NCBI RefSeq assembly: GCF_014191875.1
Contig: NZ_JACHXD010000003.1
Location: 434,001 to 498,000 of the forward strand
DNA length: 64,000 nucleotides
Reading direction: 5' to 3'
Source: Pseudoduganella violacea
Lineage (GTDB): Bacteria > Pseudomonadota > Gammaproteobacteria > Burkholderiales > Burkholderiaceae_D
The notes beneath the pieces are model-generated. The model was not told the origin of the DNA and searched no databases. It worked only from the letters and a program-made list of their open reading frames with translations. The translations under genes were made by a program, and so were the position numbers. Positions 1 through 9,457 of the stretch are shown here, piece by piece. Position 1 is the stretch's first letter, and each line of letters starts with the position of its first letter.

Positions 1-531
1 GCTGTATTTGCGCGGATTGCGCACATATTCGTAGGACAGCCAATACGTCGCCACCACCACCATATTCGTGGCCATGGCCTCGATGGCGTTATCGCTCGCT
101 TCCAGCGAATTCTCGCTGCGCAGGTCGAAGCACAGCTGCTTGGCGACCTTGATCTTGTGCGCCAGGATCTGCTTGAAGTGCAGTTCCAGCTTGCGGTTGC
201 GCGAGAGCAGATCGTTCAGGTCGCGGTAGAAGAAGCGGTAGCGCCAGATCAGCTCAAACATCAGGTGCAGGTAGAGCCACACGTCTTCGATGTTCGAGCG
301 CCGTCCGTCCGGCACTTGCAGGATGCGTTCGATCTCCGCTTCAAACTGCACGAAAATCGAATTGACGATATCGTCCTTGTTGCGGAAATGGTAGTAGAGA
401 TTGCCGGGAGAGATATTCATCTCTTCGGCGATGACGGTGGTTGTTATATTCGGTTCGCCAAACTCATTGAACAGTCGCAGGGATAATTCCAGAATCCGTT
501 CCCGAGTGCGGCGTGGCGCTTTTTGTAGCAT
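1..531 (-). CDS. TetR/AcrR-family transcriptional regulator (3' end outside window)
   Basis: The first 177 codons of a DNA-binding repressor are visible; the frame is still open at the window edge. Residues about 9-55 form a TetR-type helix-turn-helix, with the family signature ISPGNLYYHFRNKDDIV at the recognition helix. The rest is a helical ligand-binding half with a tryptophan and tyrosine-rich segment (WRYRFFYRDL). The ATG at 531 was chosen because the protein begins directly with the basic arm that precedes a TetR HTH. It lies 83 bp downstream of a phasin gene on the same strand, so a link to polyhydroxyalkanoate metabolism is possible but only inferred. The ligand is unknown. Confidence 0.85.
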   Translation of the reverse strand, partial: MLQKAPRRTRERILELSLRLFNEFGEPNITTTVIAEEMNISPGNLYYHFRNKDDIVNSIFVQFEAEIERILQVPDGRRSNIEDVWLYLHLMFELIWRYRFFYRDLNDLLSRNRKLELHFKQILAHKIKVAKQLCFDLRSENSLEASDNAIEAMATNMVVVATYWLSYEYVRNPRKYS

Positions 532-613
532 AGCAGGCGTTCTCTATTATTTCTCCTGCAAGCATAACACCGATAGTGCCTATTCCAGAAGTTCCATTCC
601 CCTTACCTTCTAT

Positions 614-1120
614 TTAAGCAGGCTTTTTACGGGATTTTGAAGTCTTGATAATGGCCTTTTCCGCTTTTTTAACGGCAGGCTTTTTGGCCGCAGCGGAGGT
701 TTTAACGGCTTTGACGGCAAATTCTGCCACCGGCGCAGCCTTTGTCCTGCTTTTCTTCGGCGCGGGCGCGCCAGCCTTCAAGGCTTCAATCTGGCCGCTT
801 AATTCTTCGACGCGCGCGATCAGGGCGTCGATATCCTTGCGCATCGGGACGCCGATGGAGATCAGGGCGCGCGTGACGCGCTCTTCGAAGATCTGCTCCA
901 GCCGGTCCCAGGAACCGTCCGCATGCCGGCCCACGCCATCGGACACGCTGCTCATGGTGTCGCGCACTTCGGCGGCCGGCGCCTTGGCCGGCTCGCGGCT
1001 ACGCTTTTGCAGCTCGGCGAAAGCGCCAAGCCCAGCCTGCCAAACCTGCTGCGCCGAACGGCGCACGGCCTTGGCCATCTGCTCGTCGCTCATTACCGCC
1101 ACCTTCGCTTTTTTTACCAT
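614..1120 (-). CDS. Phasin-family polyhydroxyalkanoate granule protein
   Basis: This 168-residue protein matches the PhaF/PhaI type of granule-associated phasin. Residues about 12-115 carry the amphipathic phasin helix (QQVWQAGLGAFAELQKRS, then a leucine-zipper-like VEELSGQIEAL). The C-terminal 50 residues are a lysine, alanine and proline-rich tail (AAKKPAVKKAEKA) like the histone-H1-like tail of PhaF, which contacts DNA. Phasins coat PHA inclusions and PhaF-type tails help segregate granules with the chromosome. The ATG at 1120 follows a G-rich ribosome-binding region. The phaB-like gene of the window is about 15 kb away, so this is not a canonical pha operon. Confidence 0.85.
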   Translation of the reverse strand: MVKKAKVAVMSDEQMAKAVRRSAQQVWQAGLGAFAELQKRSREPAKAPAAEVRDTMSSVSDGVGRHADGSWDRLEQIFEERVTRALISIGVPMRKDIDALIARVEELSGQIEALKAGAPAPKKSRTKAAPVAEFAVKAVKTSAAAKKPAVKKAEKAIIKTSKSRKKPA

Positions 1121-1234
1121 TTGCCGCCCCCGCTCTGTCTTGTGCCGAAGCCCATTTTAGTAAGCAAAACTAGAACGGGGCTTCTAATGCAAGCCACTAT
1201 GAGCGCTATTCATGCGCCCATGAGATCGGGTCAT

Positions 1235-4200
1235 TCAGGCCGCAACTTGCTGGCTGCTGCCATGCAACTGGCCGTGCAGGCGGAAGCCTTCGCGGATATT
1301 CTCGCGCAGCACCGCGCCCTTCCACGGCTTGGTGTAGAAGCGGTCGATGGCGCCGTGGTTGATGGCGGCCATGATCGGCGTCAGGTCGGCGTAGGCCGAG
1401 AGCATGATGCGGAAGGTGTCCGGCGCCAGGTTCTTGACGCGCTCCATGAACTCGGTGCCGCTCATCAAGGGCATGCACTGGTCGCACAGGATCACCTGCA
1501 CGCGGTGGCGCGCCAGGATGTCGAAGCCTTCGGCCGCCGTCTGCGCCGTCAGGATGCGGTAGCCGTCCTGCGACAGGAAGTCGCTCAGCACATCGAGCAT
1601 GAAGGCGTCGTCGTCCACGATCAGTAAGGTTTGCTGTTCGACGATGCTTTCGTCCACCGGCGCCTGCAGGTATTTGCCTTCGGTGATCATCAGCTCGAAT
1701 TCTTCTTCCGGCACCGGGCGGCTGAAATAATAGCCCTGCATCTCGTCGCAATCGTGGCGCCGCAGGTAGGACAGCTGGGCATCCTTTTCCACGCCTTCGG
1801 CGATCACTTTCAGCTTCATGCTGTGCGCCATATTGATGATGGCCAGCACGATGGCCGCGTCGTCGGGATTGCTGGTGACTTCGCGCACGAAGGCGATATC
1901 GATCTTGAGCTTGTCGATGGGGAAGCGCTTCAGATAGGCCAGCGAGGAATAGCCGGTGCCGAAATCGTCGATCGAAATCTTGATGCCGAGTGCCTTCAGG
2001 TTCTGCAGCACGGTGATGGTTTCCTCGGCGTTCGACATCAGCGAGCTTTCCGTCAGCTCCAGTTCCAGCAGCTCGGGCGCGATATCGTGCTCCTTGATGG
2101 CGCGCATCACCTCCTCTTCCAGGCCGCCGACGAAGAACTGGATGCCCGACACATTCACCGACAGCTGCACCTGGCCGGTGCGCGCCTTGCTCCACTTTGA
2201 AATCTTGCGGCAAGCTTCGTGGATCACCCAGGTGCCGACGCGCACGATCAGGCCCGTCTCTTCGAGCAGCGGGATGAACAGGGCCGGCGAGACCATGCCG
2301 TGGCCGGGACGTTTCCAGCGGATCAGCGCCTCGGCGCCGCTGATGCGGCCGGTGGCGATATGCACCTTGGGCTGGAAATACAGCGTGAATTCCTCGTTCT
2401 CGATGGCGCGCCGCAGCGCGTTCTCCATATCGAGCCGCGCCAGCGACTGCGCGTTCATCTCGGCCGTGAAGAAGCGGAAGGCGTCGCGCCCGGCCTCCTT
2501 GGCGCGGTACATGGCCGTGTCGGCGTACTGGATCAGGGTGTCGGGATCGGTGCCGTCGTCGGGATAGACCGAGATGCCGATGCTGGCCGTGACCGTGACT
2601 TCATGGCCTTTCAGGTCGAAGGGCTGGCGCATCGCTTCGCGGATCTTGTCGACCACGGCGATCGCGTTCTGCGCGCCTTCGGGCAGCATCAGGATGGCGG
2701 CGAATTCGTCGCCGCCGAAACGGCCGATGGTGTCGCGCACGCGCAGGCAATCGACCAGGCGGCTGGAGAACTGGCGCAGCAGCTCGTCGCCGATGGTGTG
2801 GCCGAGCGTATCGTTGATGTTCTTGAAGCGGTCCATATCGAGGAAGAGCACGGCCAGCGCCCAGCGGTGTTCGCCGGCCTGCTTGAGCGAGTGGCTCAAC
2901 GAGTCGTAGAACTGGCTGCGGTTGGGCAGGCCGGTCAGCGTGTCGAAATGGGCCAGCTTGAGCAGGCGCTGCTCGGCTTCCTTGCGCTCGGTGATATCGC
3001 GCGCCACCGCCACCAGAATCCAGTTCTGCCCCGAACGCAGGGTGCGCCGCTGCACTTCCACCGACAGCGGCGAACCATCCTTGCGCTGCAGCAGCAGCTC
3101 GGCCATGGCCCCGCTCTGGTCGCCCGAGAGCAGCTTGTCGTACAGGTCTTCCAGCTGGGCCAGCGCCCCGCCCTGGCGCCGCTCCGGTCCCACGCGCAGG
3201 AAGTCCTCGCGCTCGTAGCCCAGCATGCGGCAAGCCGTGACGTTGACGTCGACGAAGCACTGGTTGGCGCGGTCGACCAGGAAAATGGCGTCGGCCGTGG
3301 CGTCCATCGCCAAGCGGAAGCGGCGCAAGTCTTCGTCGAGGCGGATGCGCGCGTTCATGTCCAGCTGGAGCTGGGCGTGGTGGCGCTTGATTTCCTCGTA
3401 CAGCAGCAGGTTTTCGTAGGCGCCCGCGATCTGGGCCGAGACCGTCACGGCCACGCGCTCGTCGACTTCGCTGAACTCGGCGGCGCCCAGCTTGTCCACC
3501 AGGTACAGCCAGCCGTGGATGCGCTCATGCGAAATGATGGGCACGCCGAGGAAGGAGTGCACCGGCAGATGGCTGCCCGGCAGGCCCAGCGAGGAGGGAT
3601 CGCCGCCGACGCTGCCGCTGCGCACCGGCTGCCGCGTTTCCAGCAAGGTGCCGAGGATGCCGGCGCGCGGCGACTGGATCAGCAGCTCACCCGACTGGTT
3701 GGCGCCGCAGCAGGCATAGTAGCTCAGCTCCCCCGCGCCCGGCGCCAGCACGCCGATGCAGGCGTATTTCGAGACGCAGATATTCTGCGCCACGCGGCAG
3801 CCGATCTCGATCAGGGCTTGCGGGTCGCGCTCGGCGCCCAGGTCGATGCCCAGCTCGATCAGCGCCGTCAGGCGCAGGCTGACCGCCTGCAAGCTCGATA
3901 GCGAGCGCGACAGCCGGTCCGTCATATTATTGAGGTGTTCCGGCTCGCCGTCCGACGCCTCGCCGCCCTGGTTGGCCAGCTGGGTGATCTGCAAGCTGCT
4001 CGACTCCAGCTCGCCCAGGTATTCGGCCACCGTATCGTCGATGCCCATCAGGCGCCCTTCGGCGGGCGGCTCGGGCACGAAGGCCGGCACCGTCTCCACG
4101 CTGTGCACCGTGCCCAGGGCCTCGTGCACGGTGCGCAGGATCACGTCCGGGTCGGACGGCTTGGGCAGCACCCAGCGCACGCCGCAGGCCTCGGCCACGG

Positions 4201-4867
4201 CCATCGCCTCGCGCTCGCGGTAGGTGGCGGTGTAGAAAATCACCGGCACGTCGGCCGTTTCCGGATGGCTGTGCATGCGGGTGACGAATTCATAGCCATC
4301 CATATTCGGCATCAGGATGTCGGAAATCACCAGGTCGGGGCGCTCGTTCTGCACCATCTTCAAGCCCTCGGCGCCATTGGCCGCCTCCAGCAGCCGGTGG
4401 CCGCTGTAGCCCAACAGGGTCAGCAGGAATTCGCGGTTCAGCACATGGTCGTCGACGATCAGGATGGTGGCCGTCTCATACGGCGCCGGGGGCTGGCCCG
4501 CCCCCGGCAAAAAAGACTCGATCTGGCTGACGAAGGTGTCCGGTTCGATGGGCTTGCCGATATAGCCGTCGAAGCCGGCCGCCAGCAGGCGCTCGCGGTC
4601 GCCCACCATGGCCAGGGCGGTGACGGCCAGGGCCGGAATGGTGCACAATTCGGGATCTTGCTTGAGCTCGGCCACCACGCCATAGCCGTCGAGCTTGGGC
4701 AGGTGCACGTCGCAGATGATGAGGTCGGGCCGCTCGCGGCGGGCCGCCGCCACCCCCTCCTCGCCGTCATGCGCCATCAGGGGCGTGTAGCCGAAGGCCC
4801 GCAGCAGATAGACCATCAGCTCCATATTGGTGGGATTGTCTTCGATGATGAGGATGCGCGCCGCCAT
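1235..4867 (-). CDS. Multidomain response regulator: REC-REC-GAF-PAS-GGDEF-EAL-REC
   Basis: A 1210-residue cytoplasmic signalling protein. Domains in order: receiver 1 (about 4-120, phospho-acceptor D53 in ICDVHLPKLDG), receiver 2 (about 134-255, D183 in ISDILMPNMDG), GAF (about 345-505), PAS with PAC (about 525-640), GGDEF (about 655-815, RFGGDEFAA intact), EAL (about 830-1070, AEALIRW and DDFGTGYSSL intact) and a third receiver (about 1085-1195, LCDQCMPLMSG and TKPW). Both c-di-GMP domains keep their signature residues, so synthesis and hydrolysis are both possible. The ATG at 4867 was preferred over an in-frame start at 4915 because AGGAGT lies just upstream of it. It follows a histidine kinase gene by about 70 bp, and that kinase is the likely phosphodonor (inference). 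Confidence 0.9.
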   Translation of the reverse strand: MAARILIIEDNPTNMELMVYLLRAFGYTPLMAHDGEEGVAAARRERPDLIICDVHLPKLDGYGVVAELKQDPELCTIPALAVTALAMVGDRERLLAAGFDGYIGKPIEPDTFVSQIESFLPGAGQPPAPYETATILIVDDHVLNREFLLTLLGYSGHRLLEAANGAEGLKMVQNERPDLVISDILMPNMDGYEFVTRMHSHPETADVPVIFYTATYREREAMAVAEACGVRWVLPKPSDPDVILRTVHEALGTVHSVETVPAFVPEPPAEGRLMGIDDTVAEYLGELESSSLQITQLANQGGEASDGEPEHLNNMTDRLSRSLSSLQAVSLRLTALIELGIDLGAERDPQALIEIGCRVAQNICVSKYACIGVLAPGAGELSYYACCGANQSGELLIQSPRAGILGTLLETRQPVRSGSVGGDPSSLGLPGSHLPVHSFLGVPIISHERIHGWLYLVDKLGAAEFSEVDERVAVTVSAQIAGAYENLLLYEEIKRHHAQLQLDMNARIRLDEDLRRFRLAMDATADAIFLVDRANQCFVDVNVTACRMLGYEREDFLRVGPERRQGGALAQLEDLYDKLLSGDQSGAMAELLLQRKDGSPLSVEVQRRTLRSGQNWILVAVARDITERKEAEQRLLKLAHFDTLTGLPNRSQFYDSLSHSLKQAGEHRWALAVLFLDMDRFKNINDTLGHTIGDELLRQFSSRLVDCLRVRDTIGRFGGDEFAAILMLPEGAQNAIAVVDKIREAMRQPFDLKGHEVTVTASIGISVYPDDGTDPDTLIQYADTAMYRAKEAGRDAFRFFTAEMNAQSLARLDMENALRRAIENEEFTLYFQPKVHIATGRISGAEALIRWKRPGHGMVSPALFIPLLEETGLIVRVGTWVIHEACRKISKWSKARTGQVQLSVNVSGIQFFVGGLEEEVMRAIKEHDIAPELLELELTESSLMSNAEETITVLQNLKALGIKISIDDFGTGYSSLAYLKRFPIDKLKIDIAFVREVTSNPDDAAIVLAIINMAHSMKLKVIAEGVEKDAQLSYLRRHDCDEMQGYYFSRPVPEEEFELMITEGKYLQAPVDESIVEQQTLLIVDDDAFMLDVLSDFLSQDGYRILTAQTAAEGFDILARHRVQVILCDQCMPLMSGTEFMERVKNLAPDTFRIMLSAYADLTPIMAAINHGAIDRFYTKPWKGAVLRENIREGFRLHGQLHGSSQQVAA

Positions 4868-4935
4868 TTGCACTCCTGATGAATTGCCCCGCGCCACGGG
4901 ACGCCGAGCCGACATTAATTTTCCTCCAGTATCGC

Positions 4936-6123
4936 TTATTCCAGCGGGAGGGAGAGCGCGAAAGTGCTGCCTGCGCCGGGCCGGCTATCGCAAGTGATGT
5001 TTCCTTTCAACAGTTCCGCCAGTTTCTGGCTCAGGTGCAGGCCCAGGCCCGTGCCCTCGAACTGCCGGGTCGAACCCTGGTCGATCTGGGTAAAGGCCTG
5101 GAACAGCAGGGCCTGGTCTTCGGGCGCGATGCCCACGCCGGTGTCGCGCACGCGGATGACGGCGCGCGGCCGGCCCTCCTGCTCGGTGGCCTCGAGCGTG
5201 ACGCCGACCTCGCCGTTTTCGGTGAACTTGAGCGCATTGTTCAGCAGATTTATCAGAATCTGCTGCAAGGCGCGGCGGTCGCTGTGGACGCTGAGCGGCG
5301 TTGGCGGCAGGCGCAGGCTCAGGCCCAGGCCGCGCTGGCGCGCCTGCGGCCGGAACAGCAGCACCAGCTCGTCGAGCAGGGCGCAGCAATCGATGCGTTC
5401 CAGATGCATGTCCACCTTGCCCGATGCAATCTTGGTCAGGTCGAGCAGGTCGTTGATCAGCGACAGCAGGTGGCGCGCGCTGGTCTGGATGGTGCGCAGC
5501 TGGCGGTCCTGCTCGCTGTTGATGGGGCCGGGCAGCTTCATCAGCATGGTGCCGGTGAAGCCGATAATGGAATTGAGCGGGGTGCGCAACTCGTGCGACA
5601 TGGCGGCCAGGAAACGGTCCTTGGCCAGATGCGCCTGCGCCAGCTCGGCATTCTTGTCCTGCAAGGCCTGCTCGATGCGGCGCCGCTCGCTGATGTCGCG
5701 GATGGCGCTCATCACCAGCAAGCCGTGGCCGGTCTGCACCGGATTCAGGCTGATCTCGACCGGAAATTCGACGCCATCCTTGCGCAAGCCATACAGCTCG
5801 CGCCCGGCGCCCATGGGGCGCAACTGCGGTTGCTGCTGATAGCCGCGGCGGTGGCCCACATGGGCGGCGCGGAAACGCGCCGGCAGCAGCTGTTCGAGCG
5901 CCATGCCCGGCAATTCGTCCGGGGCATAAGCGAACAGCGTGCCGGCCTGGCGGTTGGCCATCACGATCCGGCCCTCGCCGTCGGCCAGGACGATGGCATC
6001 GGGCACGAATTCGAGCAGCCCGCCAAAACGGGCTGCCGCATCCGCCATCTCATCACGCATCAGCATCCCGGCATCAGTGGCCATCGTCAGCATTCCGGAT
6101 AGGAGCCTGTTCCCACCATACAT
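4936..6123 (-). CDS. PAS-domain sensor histidine kinase
   Basis: The protein has a PAS domain (LLEFVPDAIVLADGEGRIVMAN onwards, with PAC MSAIRDISERRRIE), a HisKA box with the phospho-acceptor in AMSHELRTPLNSIIGF, and an HATPase_c domain with N box LINLLNNALKF, G1 DTGVGIA and G2 EGTGLGL. No transmembrane segment is evident, so it probably senses a cytoplasmic signal. The start is uncertain: ATG at 6123 is used (GGAGAG lies 15 nt upstream). TTG at 6189 and ATG at 6093 are alternatives, and codon use around 6090-6130 looks weakly coding. It lies between the lipase gene and the large receiver/GGDEF/EAL protein, and probably signals to the latter. Confidence 0.85.
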   Translation of the reverse strand: MYGGNRLLSGMLTMATDAGMLMRDEMADAAARFGGLLEFVPDAIVLADGEGRIVMANRQAGTLFAYAPDELPGMALEQLLPARFRAAHVGHRRGYQQQPQLRPMGAGRELYGLRKDGVEFPVEISLNPVQTGHGLLVMSAIRDISERRRIEQALQDKNAELAQAHLAKDRFLAAMSHELRTPLNSIIGFTGTMLMKLPGPINSEQDRQLRTIQTSARHLLSLINDLLDLTKIASGKVDMHLERIDCCALLDELVLLFRPQARQRGLGLSLRLPPTPLSVHSDRRALQQILINLLNNALKFTENGEVGVTLEATEQEGRPRAVIRVRDTGVGIAPEDQALLFQAFTQIDQGSTRQFEGTGLGLHLSQKLAELLKGNITCDSRPGAGSTFALSLPLE

Positions 6124-6195
6124 CATTTGCGGGCGGAAAATCTCTCCGAAACTCACCAGCGGCGCCGCGGCCAGGCCTGCGGGCCGCAAAAGCGC

Positions 6196-7137
6196 CTAAT
6201 GCAGCGCCGCCGGACTGCCGGAGGCGCCGGCCGCCGCGCCCGAGGCGGCCAGGATTTCGGCCAGCACGCGGCACTGTACTTGCGGATGGCGGCCCAGCGC
6301 CACATGGCCGATGCCGCCGAATTCGATATTGCGCGCGCCCGGCAACTGGCTGGAATCCTGCGGCGCGATGATATTGTCGTGATGCGACCAGATCGAGGTA
6401 AACAGCGCGCGCCGCGCCGCATCCTCGCCGCCGGCCAGGCGCGCCAGCCACTCGCTGCCGCGCCGCATCTGGCGCGCATTGCTGCCCACGCCCAGCGTCG
6501 CCAGCGCCGTGCCGTGGTGCGGCGTGCCCAGCGTGACCACGCGCGCCACGCGCGCCGCGCCGTGCTGGCGCAGCCAGGCGCGCGTCACCAGGCCGCCCAT
6601 GCTGTGCGCCACCACCACCAGACGCGGCGCGCCGCTGGCCTGCAGCAGGCGCTGCGCGGCGTCTTCCAGCAGCGGCACAAAGTCTTCGATATCGGCGGCC
6701 ACCGGTTCCAGGTCCAGCGCCAGATGGCTGACACGCTCGCGCCGCAGCACGTCGGCCAGCTGGGTCCAGTAGCCGCCGTTGCAGCCATACCCATGCACCA
6801 GCAGCACCGGCAAGGCGCAGGGCTGGCTGGCGATATGCATCTGCGGCCGGTGGCGCAACATGGTCCAGGACGAGGCCAGCATGGTGGCGCCGTATTCCTC
6901 GAAGAACAGGCGGGCGCGGCCGGTCCAGTCCAGCCGGTGCTGGGCCGGCAAGGGACTGCGTGCGCGGTGGCTCAGGCGGAAATTGCTGGCCGTGATCGCC
7001 ATGCGCAGCAGCAGCACGCCCAGCAAGGCCGCCAGCAGGGCCACGTCGAGCGCGAACACCTGGGCGGCCAGATACCAGAACAGCAGCAGCGCCAGCAGCT
7101 GCAAGCCCATGATCACGGTCAGGATGCGGCGCACCAT
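6196..7137 (-). CDS. Membrane-anchored alpha/beta hydrolase (triacylglycerol lipase type)
   Basis: A 313-residue hydrolase with two hydrophobic N-terminal segments (about residues 5-50) that should anchor it in the membrane. The oxyanion region is LLVHGYGCNGGYW and the nucleophile elbow is VAHSMGGLVTRAWL, giving the catalytic serine. A later GIGHVALG carries a candidate catalytic histidine. This resembles esterases/lipases annotated as triacylglycerol lipase. Its start lies 5 bp after the GMC oxidoreductase stop, which indicates co-transcription. A joint role in using lipid-derived alcohols is plausible but unproven. Confidence 0.82.
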   Translation of the reverse strand: MVRRILTVIMGLQLLALLLFWYLAAQVFALDVALLAALLGVLLLRMAITASNFRLSHRARSPLPAQHRLDWTGRARLFFEEYGATMLASSWTMLRHRPQMHIASQPCALPVLLVHGYGCNGGYWTQLADVLRRERVSHLALDLEPVAADIEDFVPLLEDAAQRLLQASGAPRLVVVAHSMGGLVTRAWLRQHGAARVARVVTLGTPHHGTALATLGVGSNARQMRRGSEWLARLAGGEDAARRALFTSIWSHHDNIIAPQDSSQLPGARNIEFGGIGHVALGRHPQVQCRVLAEILAASGAAAGASGSPAALH

Positions 7138-7142
7138 GCGGC

Positions 7143-8867
7143 TTACCCCAGCACCCGGTCCACGCCGGCCGGCGCTGCGGGCGCGCCTGCGGCCACGGCG
7201 GCCGGCTCGGCTTCCGGCCGCGGCGCCGGACGCCCGGTCAGCTGCTGCGCCAGGCCGCTGGCCAGGCGCGCCGCGATGCCGTAGATGGTCAGTTGCGGAT
7301 TGGCCCCGATCGAGGTCGGGAACAGCGAACCGTCATGCACCGACACGTTGTCCAGGCCACGGTAACGGCCCTGGGGGTCGACCACGCCATGGCGTTCGTC
7401 GCCGGCCATGGTGCAGCCGCCCATGACGTGGGCCGAGACCACGCGCGTCAGCAGGCGCTTCATCGGCAGGTCCGCAATGCCCTGCTTGGCTTCGGCCCAG
7501 CTGCAATAGGCAGGCGCCAGCTCGTGCACCGGCGTCACCGTCAGCGCGCCGGCCGCGAACTGGATTTCGGCCATGCTCAGCAGCGCGCGCCGCGCGCCCT
7601 GCCACAGGTAGTCGCTGATCGGATAGTCGAGCACGGGCGAGCCGTCGCCGCGCAGCTCGACCGCGCCGCCCGGCGACTCGGCATGGAAGCCGTCGCGCAG
7701 CAGCGCCAGCAAGGCGTGCAGGTGGGGGAAGCTGGTCATGGCCTCGGCATGTATCGCGCCAAAGCCGGCCATAGTGGTGGCCATCAGCAGCGGGTGGATG
7801 GGCGGCGCTTCCAACTTATACCCCACGGCGCCGTCGATCGGCTGGGTTTCCAGGAAGTGGTCGGAATACACCGATTGCGGCGCGCCCGCATAGCCGTCCA
7901 CGCGCTGGGCGAAGCGCCCGGCCGAGACCAGGGTGGGATGGAGGAAGGTGCGGCGGCCCAGCAGGCGGCCCGGATCGGGCGCCTGGGAGCGCAGCAGCAG
8001 GGCCGGCGAGTTGATGGCGCCGCCGGCCACCACGAAGTGGCGCGCGCGCAGCGTCAGGCGGCGGCCCGTGAGCGCGACGCCATCGGCCGCCAGCGCGCTG
8101 CATTCGAGCCGGTCGGCGCGTTCGCCTTGCAAAATGAAACGCTCGGCGCGCGCGCGCGTCAGCAGGGTGGCGCCGCGCTCGAGCGCGGCCGGAATGGTGG
8201 TCACCAGCATCGACTGCTTGGCGTTGGTGGGACAGCCCATGCCGCAGTAACCCAGGTTCCAGCAGCCGTTCACATTGCGCCGGATGACGCCGGTGGGGAT
8301 GCCCAGGTGCATGGCGCCGCGCCGCAGCAAGTCGTTGTTCTCGTTGGGCGGCACCGACCAGGGGCTGATATGCAGGCGCGCCTCCATCATGGCGAACCAG
8401 GGCGCCATCTCGGCCGCGCCATAGCCGGACAGGCCGAATTCACGCTGCCAGAAGGCCAGCGTGGACGGCGGCGTGCGGAAGCTGGTGGTCCAGTTGATGA
8501 CGGTGGTGCCGCCCACGGTGCGGCCCTGCAGGATGTTGATGGCCTTGTCGCGCGTCTTGCGCGCCGCCGATTCCTGGTACAGCGCCGGATAGGCGTCCGC
8601 CTCGCGCATCTTGAAGTCGCGCGAGGATTTCAGCGCGCCCTCTTCCACGATCAGCACCTTGAGGCCGGCCAGGGCCAGGATTTCGGCCGTGACGCCGCCG
8701 CCGGCGCCGCTGCCGACCACCACCACATCGGCCTCGTAGCTCTGGTCGCGCTCCAGGCGGGACGCGTCGACCACCTGCCAGCCGGCGGCCAGGCCGGCCT
8801 GGATCGGGTCGGGAATCGGCGAGCCGGCAGCGGACGCGGCAGCCGTTTGCACAGGGATGGTCTTCAT
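7143..8867 (-). CDS. GMC-family FAD-dependent oxidoreductase
   Basis: A 574-residue flavoprotein. The dinucleotide-binding motif VVVGSGAGGG lies at residues about 50-59. The GMC signature GRTVGGTTVINW and the C-terminal flavin motif GANPQLTIYGIAARLA with an upstream HVMGGC are present. Members oxidise alcohols, sugars or sterols to aldehydes or ketones. Its start codon shares one base with the stop of the upstream Tat-signal subunit gene (TGATG), a strong sign of coupled translation. The pairing with a small Tat subunit resembles membrane-bound gluconate or alcohol dehydrogenases. The neighbouring lipase would fit a long-chain alcohol substrate, but the substrate cannot be read from the sequence. 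Confidence 0.87.
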   Translation of the reverse strand: MKTIPVQTAAASAAGSPIPDPIQAGLAAGWQVVDASRLERDQSYEADVVVVGSGAGGGVTAEILALAGLKVLIVEEGALKSSRDFKMREADAYPALYQESAARKTRDKAINILQGRTVGGTTVINWTTSFRTPPSTLAFWQREFGLSGYGAAEMAPWFAMMEARLHISPWSVPPNENNDLLRRGAMHLGIPTGVIRRNVNGCWNLGYCGMGCPTNAKQSMLVTTIPAALERGATLLTRARAERFILQGERADRLECSALAADGVALTGRRLTLRARHFVVAGGAINSPALLLRSQAPDPGRLLGRRTFLHPTLVSAGRFAQRVDGYAGAPQSVYSDHFLETQPIDGAVGYKLEAPPIHPLLMATTMAGFGAIHAEAMTSFPHLHALLALLRDGFHAESPGGAVELRGDGSPVLDYPISDYLWQGARRALLSMAEIQFAAGALTVTPVHELAPAYCSWAEAKQGIADLPMKRLLTRVVSAHVMGGCTMAGDERHGVVDPQGRYRGLDNVSVHDGSLFPTSIGANPQLTIYGIAARLASGLAQQLTGRPAPRPEAEPAAVAAGAPAAPAGVDRVLG

Positions 8868-9388
8868 CAGCTCAGCTCCTTTAACGGGCCGGGGTAGCCG
8901 ATGGCGCTCCAGGTGGCGGGATCGGCATACCAGCCGGCCAGCACCAGGTCATGCAAGGCGTGATAGCCCGACTGCAGCAAGCCGAGGCGGTGCTGGCGCC
9001 AGCTCTCGAGGAAGGCGGCCACCTGGTCGGGCCGCGCCTGCGGCCAGGGCGGCACCCCGGCCAGCAGGCGGCGCGTGGGCGCCAGCGTCAGCAGGCCGAA
9101 CAGGTCTTGCACTTCGCGCTGGGTCGCCAGCGGCAAGCCGAGAATGGCGTGGCGCACGCGCTCCACGGTGGCGGCGACGGCGGCCGCGCGCGCCAGCGGC
9201 TCGGCCGGCAGCATGGGCCCGGCCAGCGCCGGCACCAGGGCCGTCAGCATGGCTTGCCCGGCCGGGCTCAGACGAAATCCGGGTGCAGCAGCCGGCGCGC
9301 TTTGCCAGCGGTAAGCCGCGCCACCCGCCGCCAGGACGGCGGCGCCGGCCAGGCCGACTTTGAAAAATGCCCTGCGTGAAGTCCGCAT
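8867..9388 (-). CDS. Tat-signal small subunit of a GMC dehydrogenase (gluconate 2-dehydrogenase subunit 3-like)
   Basis: A 173-residue protein that opens with a twin-arginine signal (SRRAFFK at residues 4-10) followed by a hydrophobic stretch rich in alanine and glycine. The mature part is helical, with no cofactor motif. Small Tat-borne proteins encoded just before GMC oxidoreductases act as export and assembly partners that carry the signal-less flavoprotein to the periplasm; that role is inferred here from gene order. The ATG at 9388 follows GGGAGAT. It is the first gene of a minus-strand run that continues through oxidoreductase, lipase, kinase and c-di-GMP protein. Confidence 0.75.
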   Translation of the reverse strand: MRTSRRAFFKVGLAGAAVLAAGGAAYRWQSAPAAAPGFRLSPAGQAMLTALVPALAGPMLPAEPLARAAAVAATVERVRHAILGLPLATQREVQDLFGLLTLAPTRRLLAGVPPWPQARPDQVAAFLESWRQHRLGLLQSGYHALHDLVLAGWYADPATWSAIGYPGPLKELS

Positions 9389-9457
9389 ATCTCCCTATCC
9401 TTATAGATTTTTTGTCTAGTGTAACCAGAGGACAAGGGAGAAATTAGAGGACCGCGT

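Noticed and set aside
2219..3901. Long open frames opposite known genes (for example 560 codons opposite the GGDEF/EAL protein, 669 opposite the Gcr-type gene)
   Set aside because: GC-rich codon bias keeps antisense frames open. The translations are low-complexity Q, H, A and R-rich with no domains, while the other strand encodes clear families.
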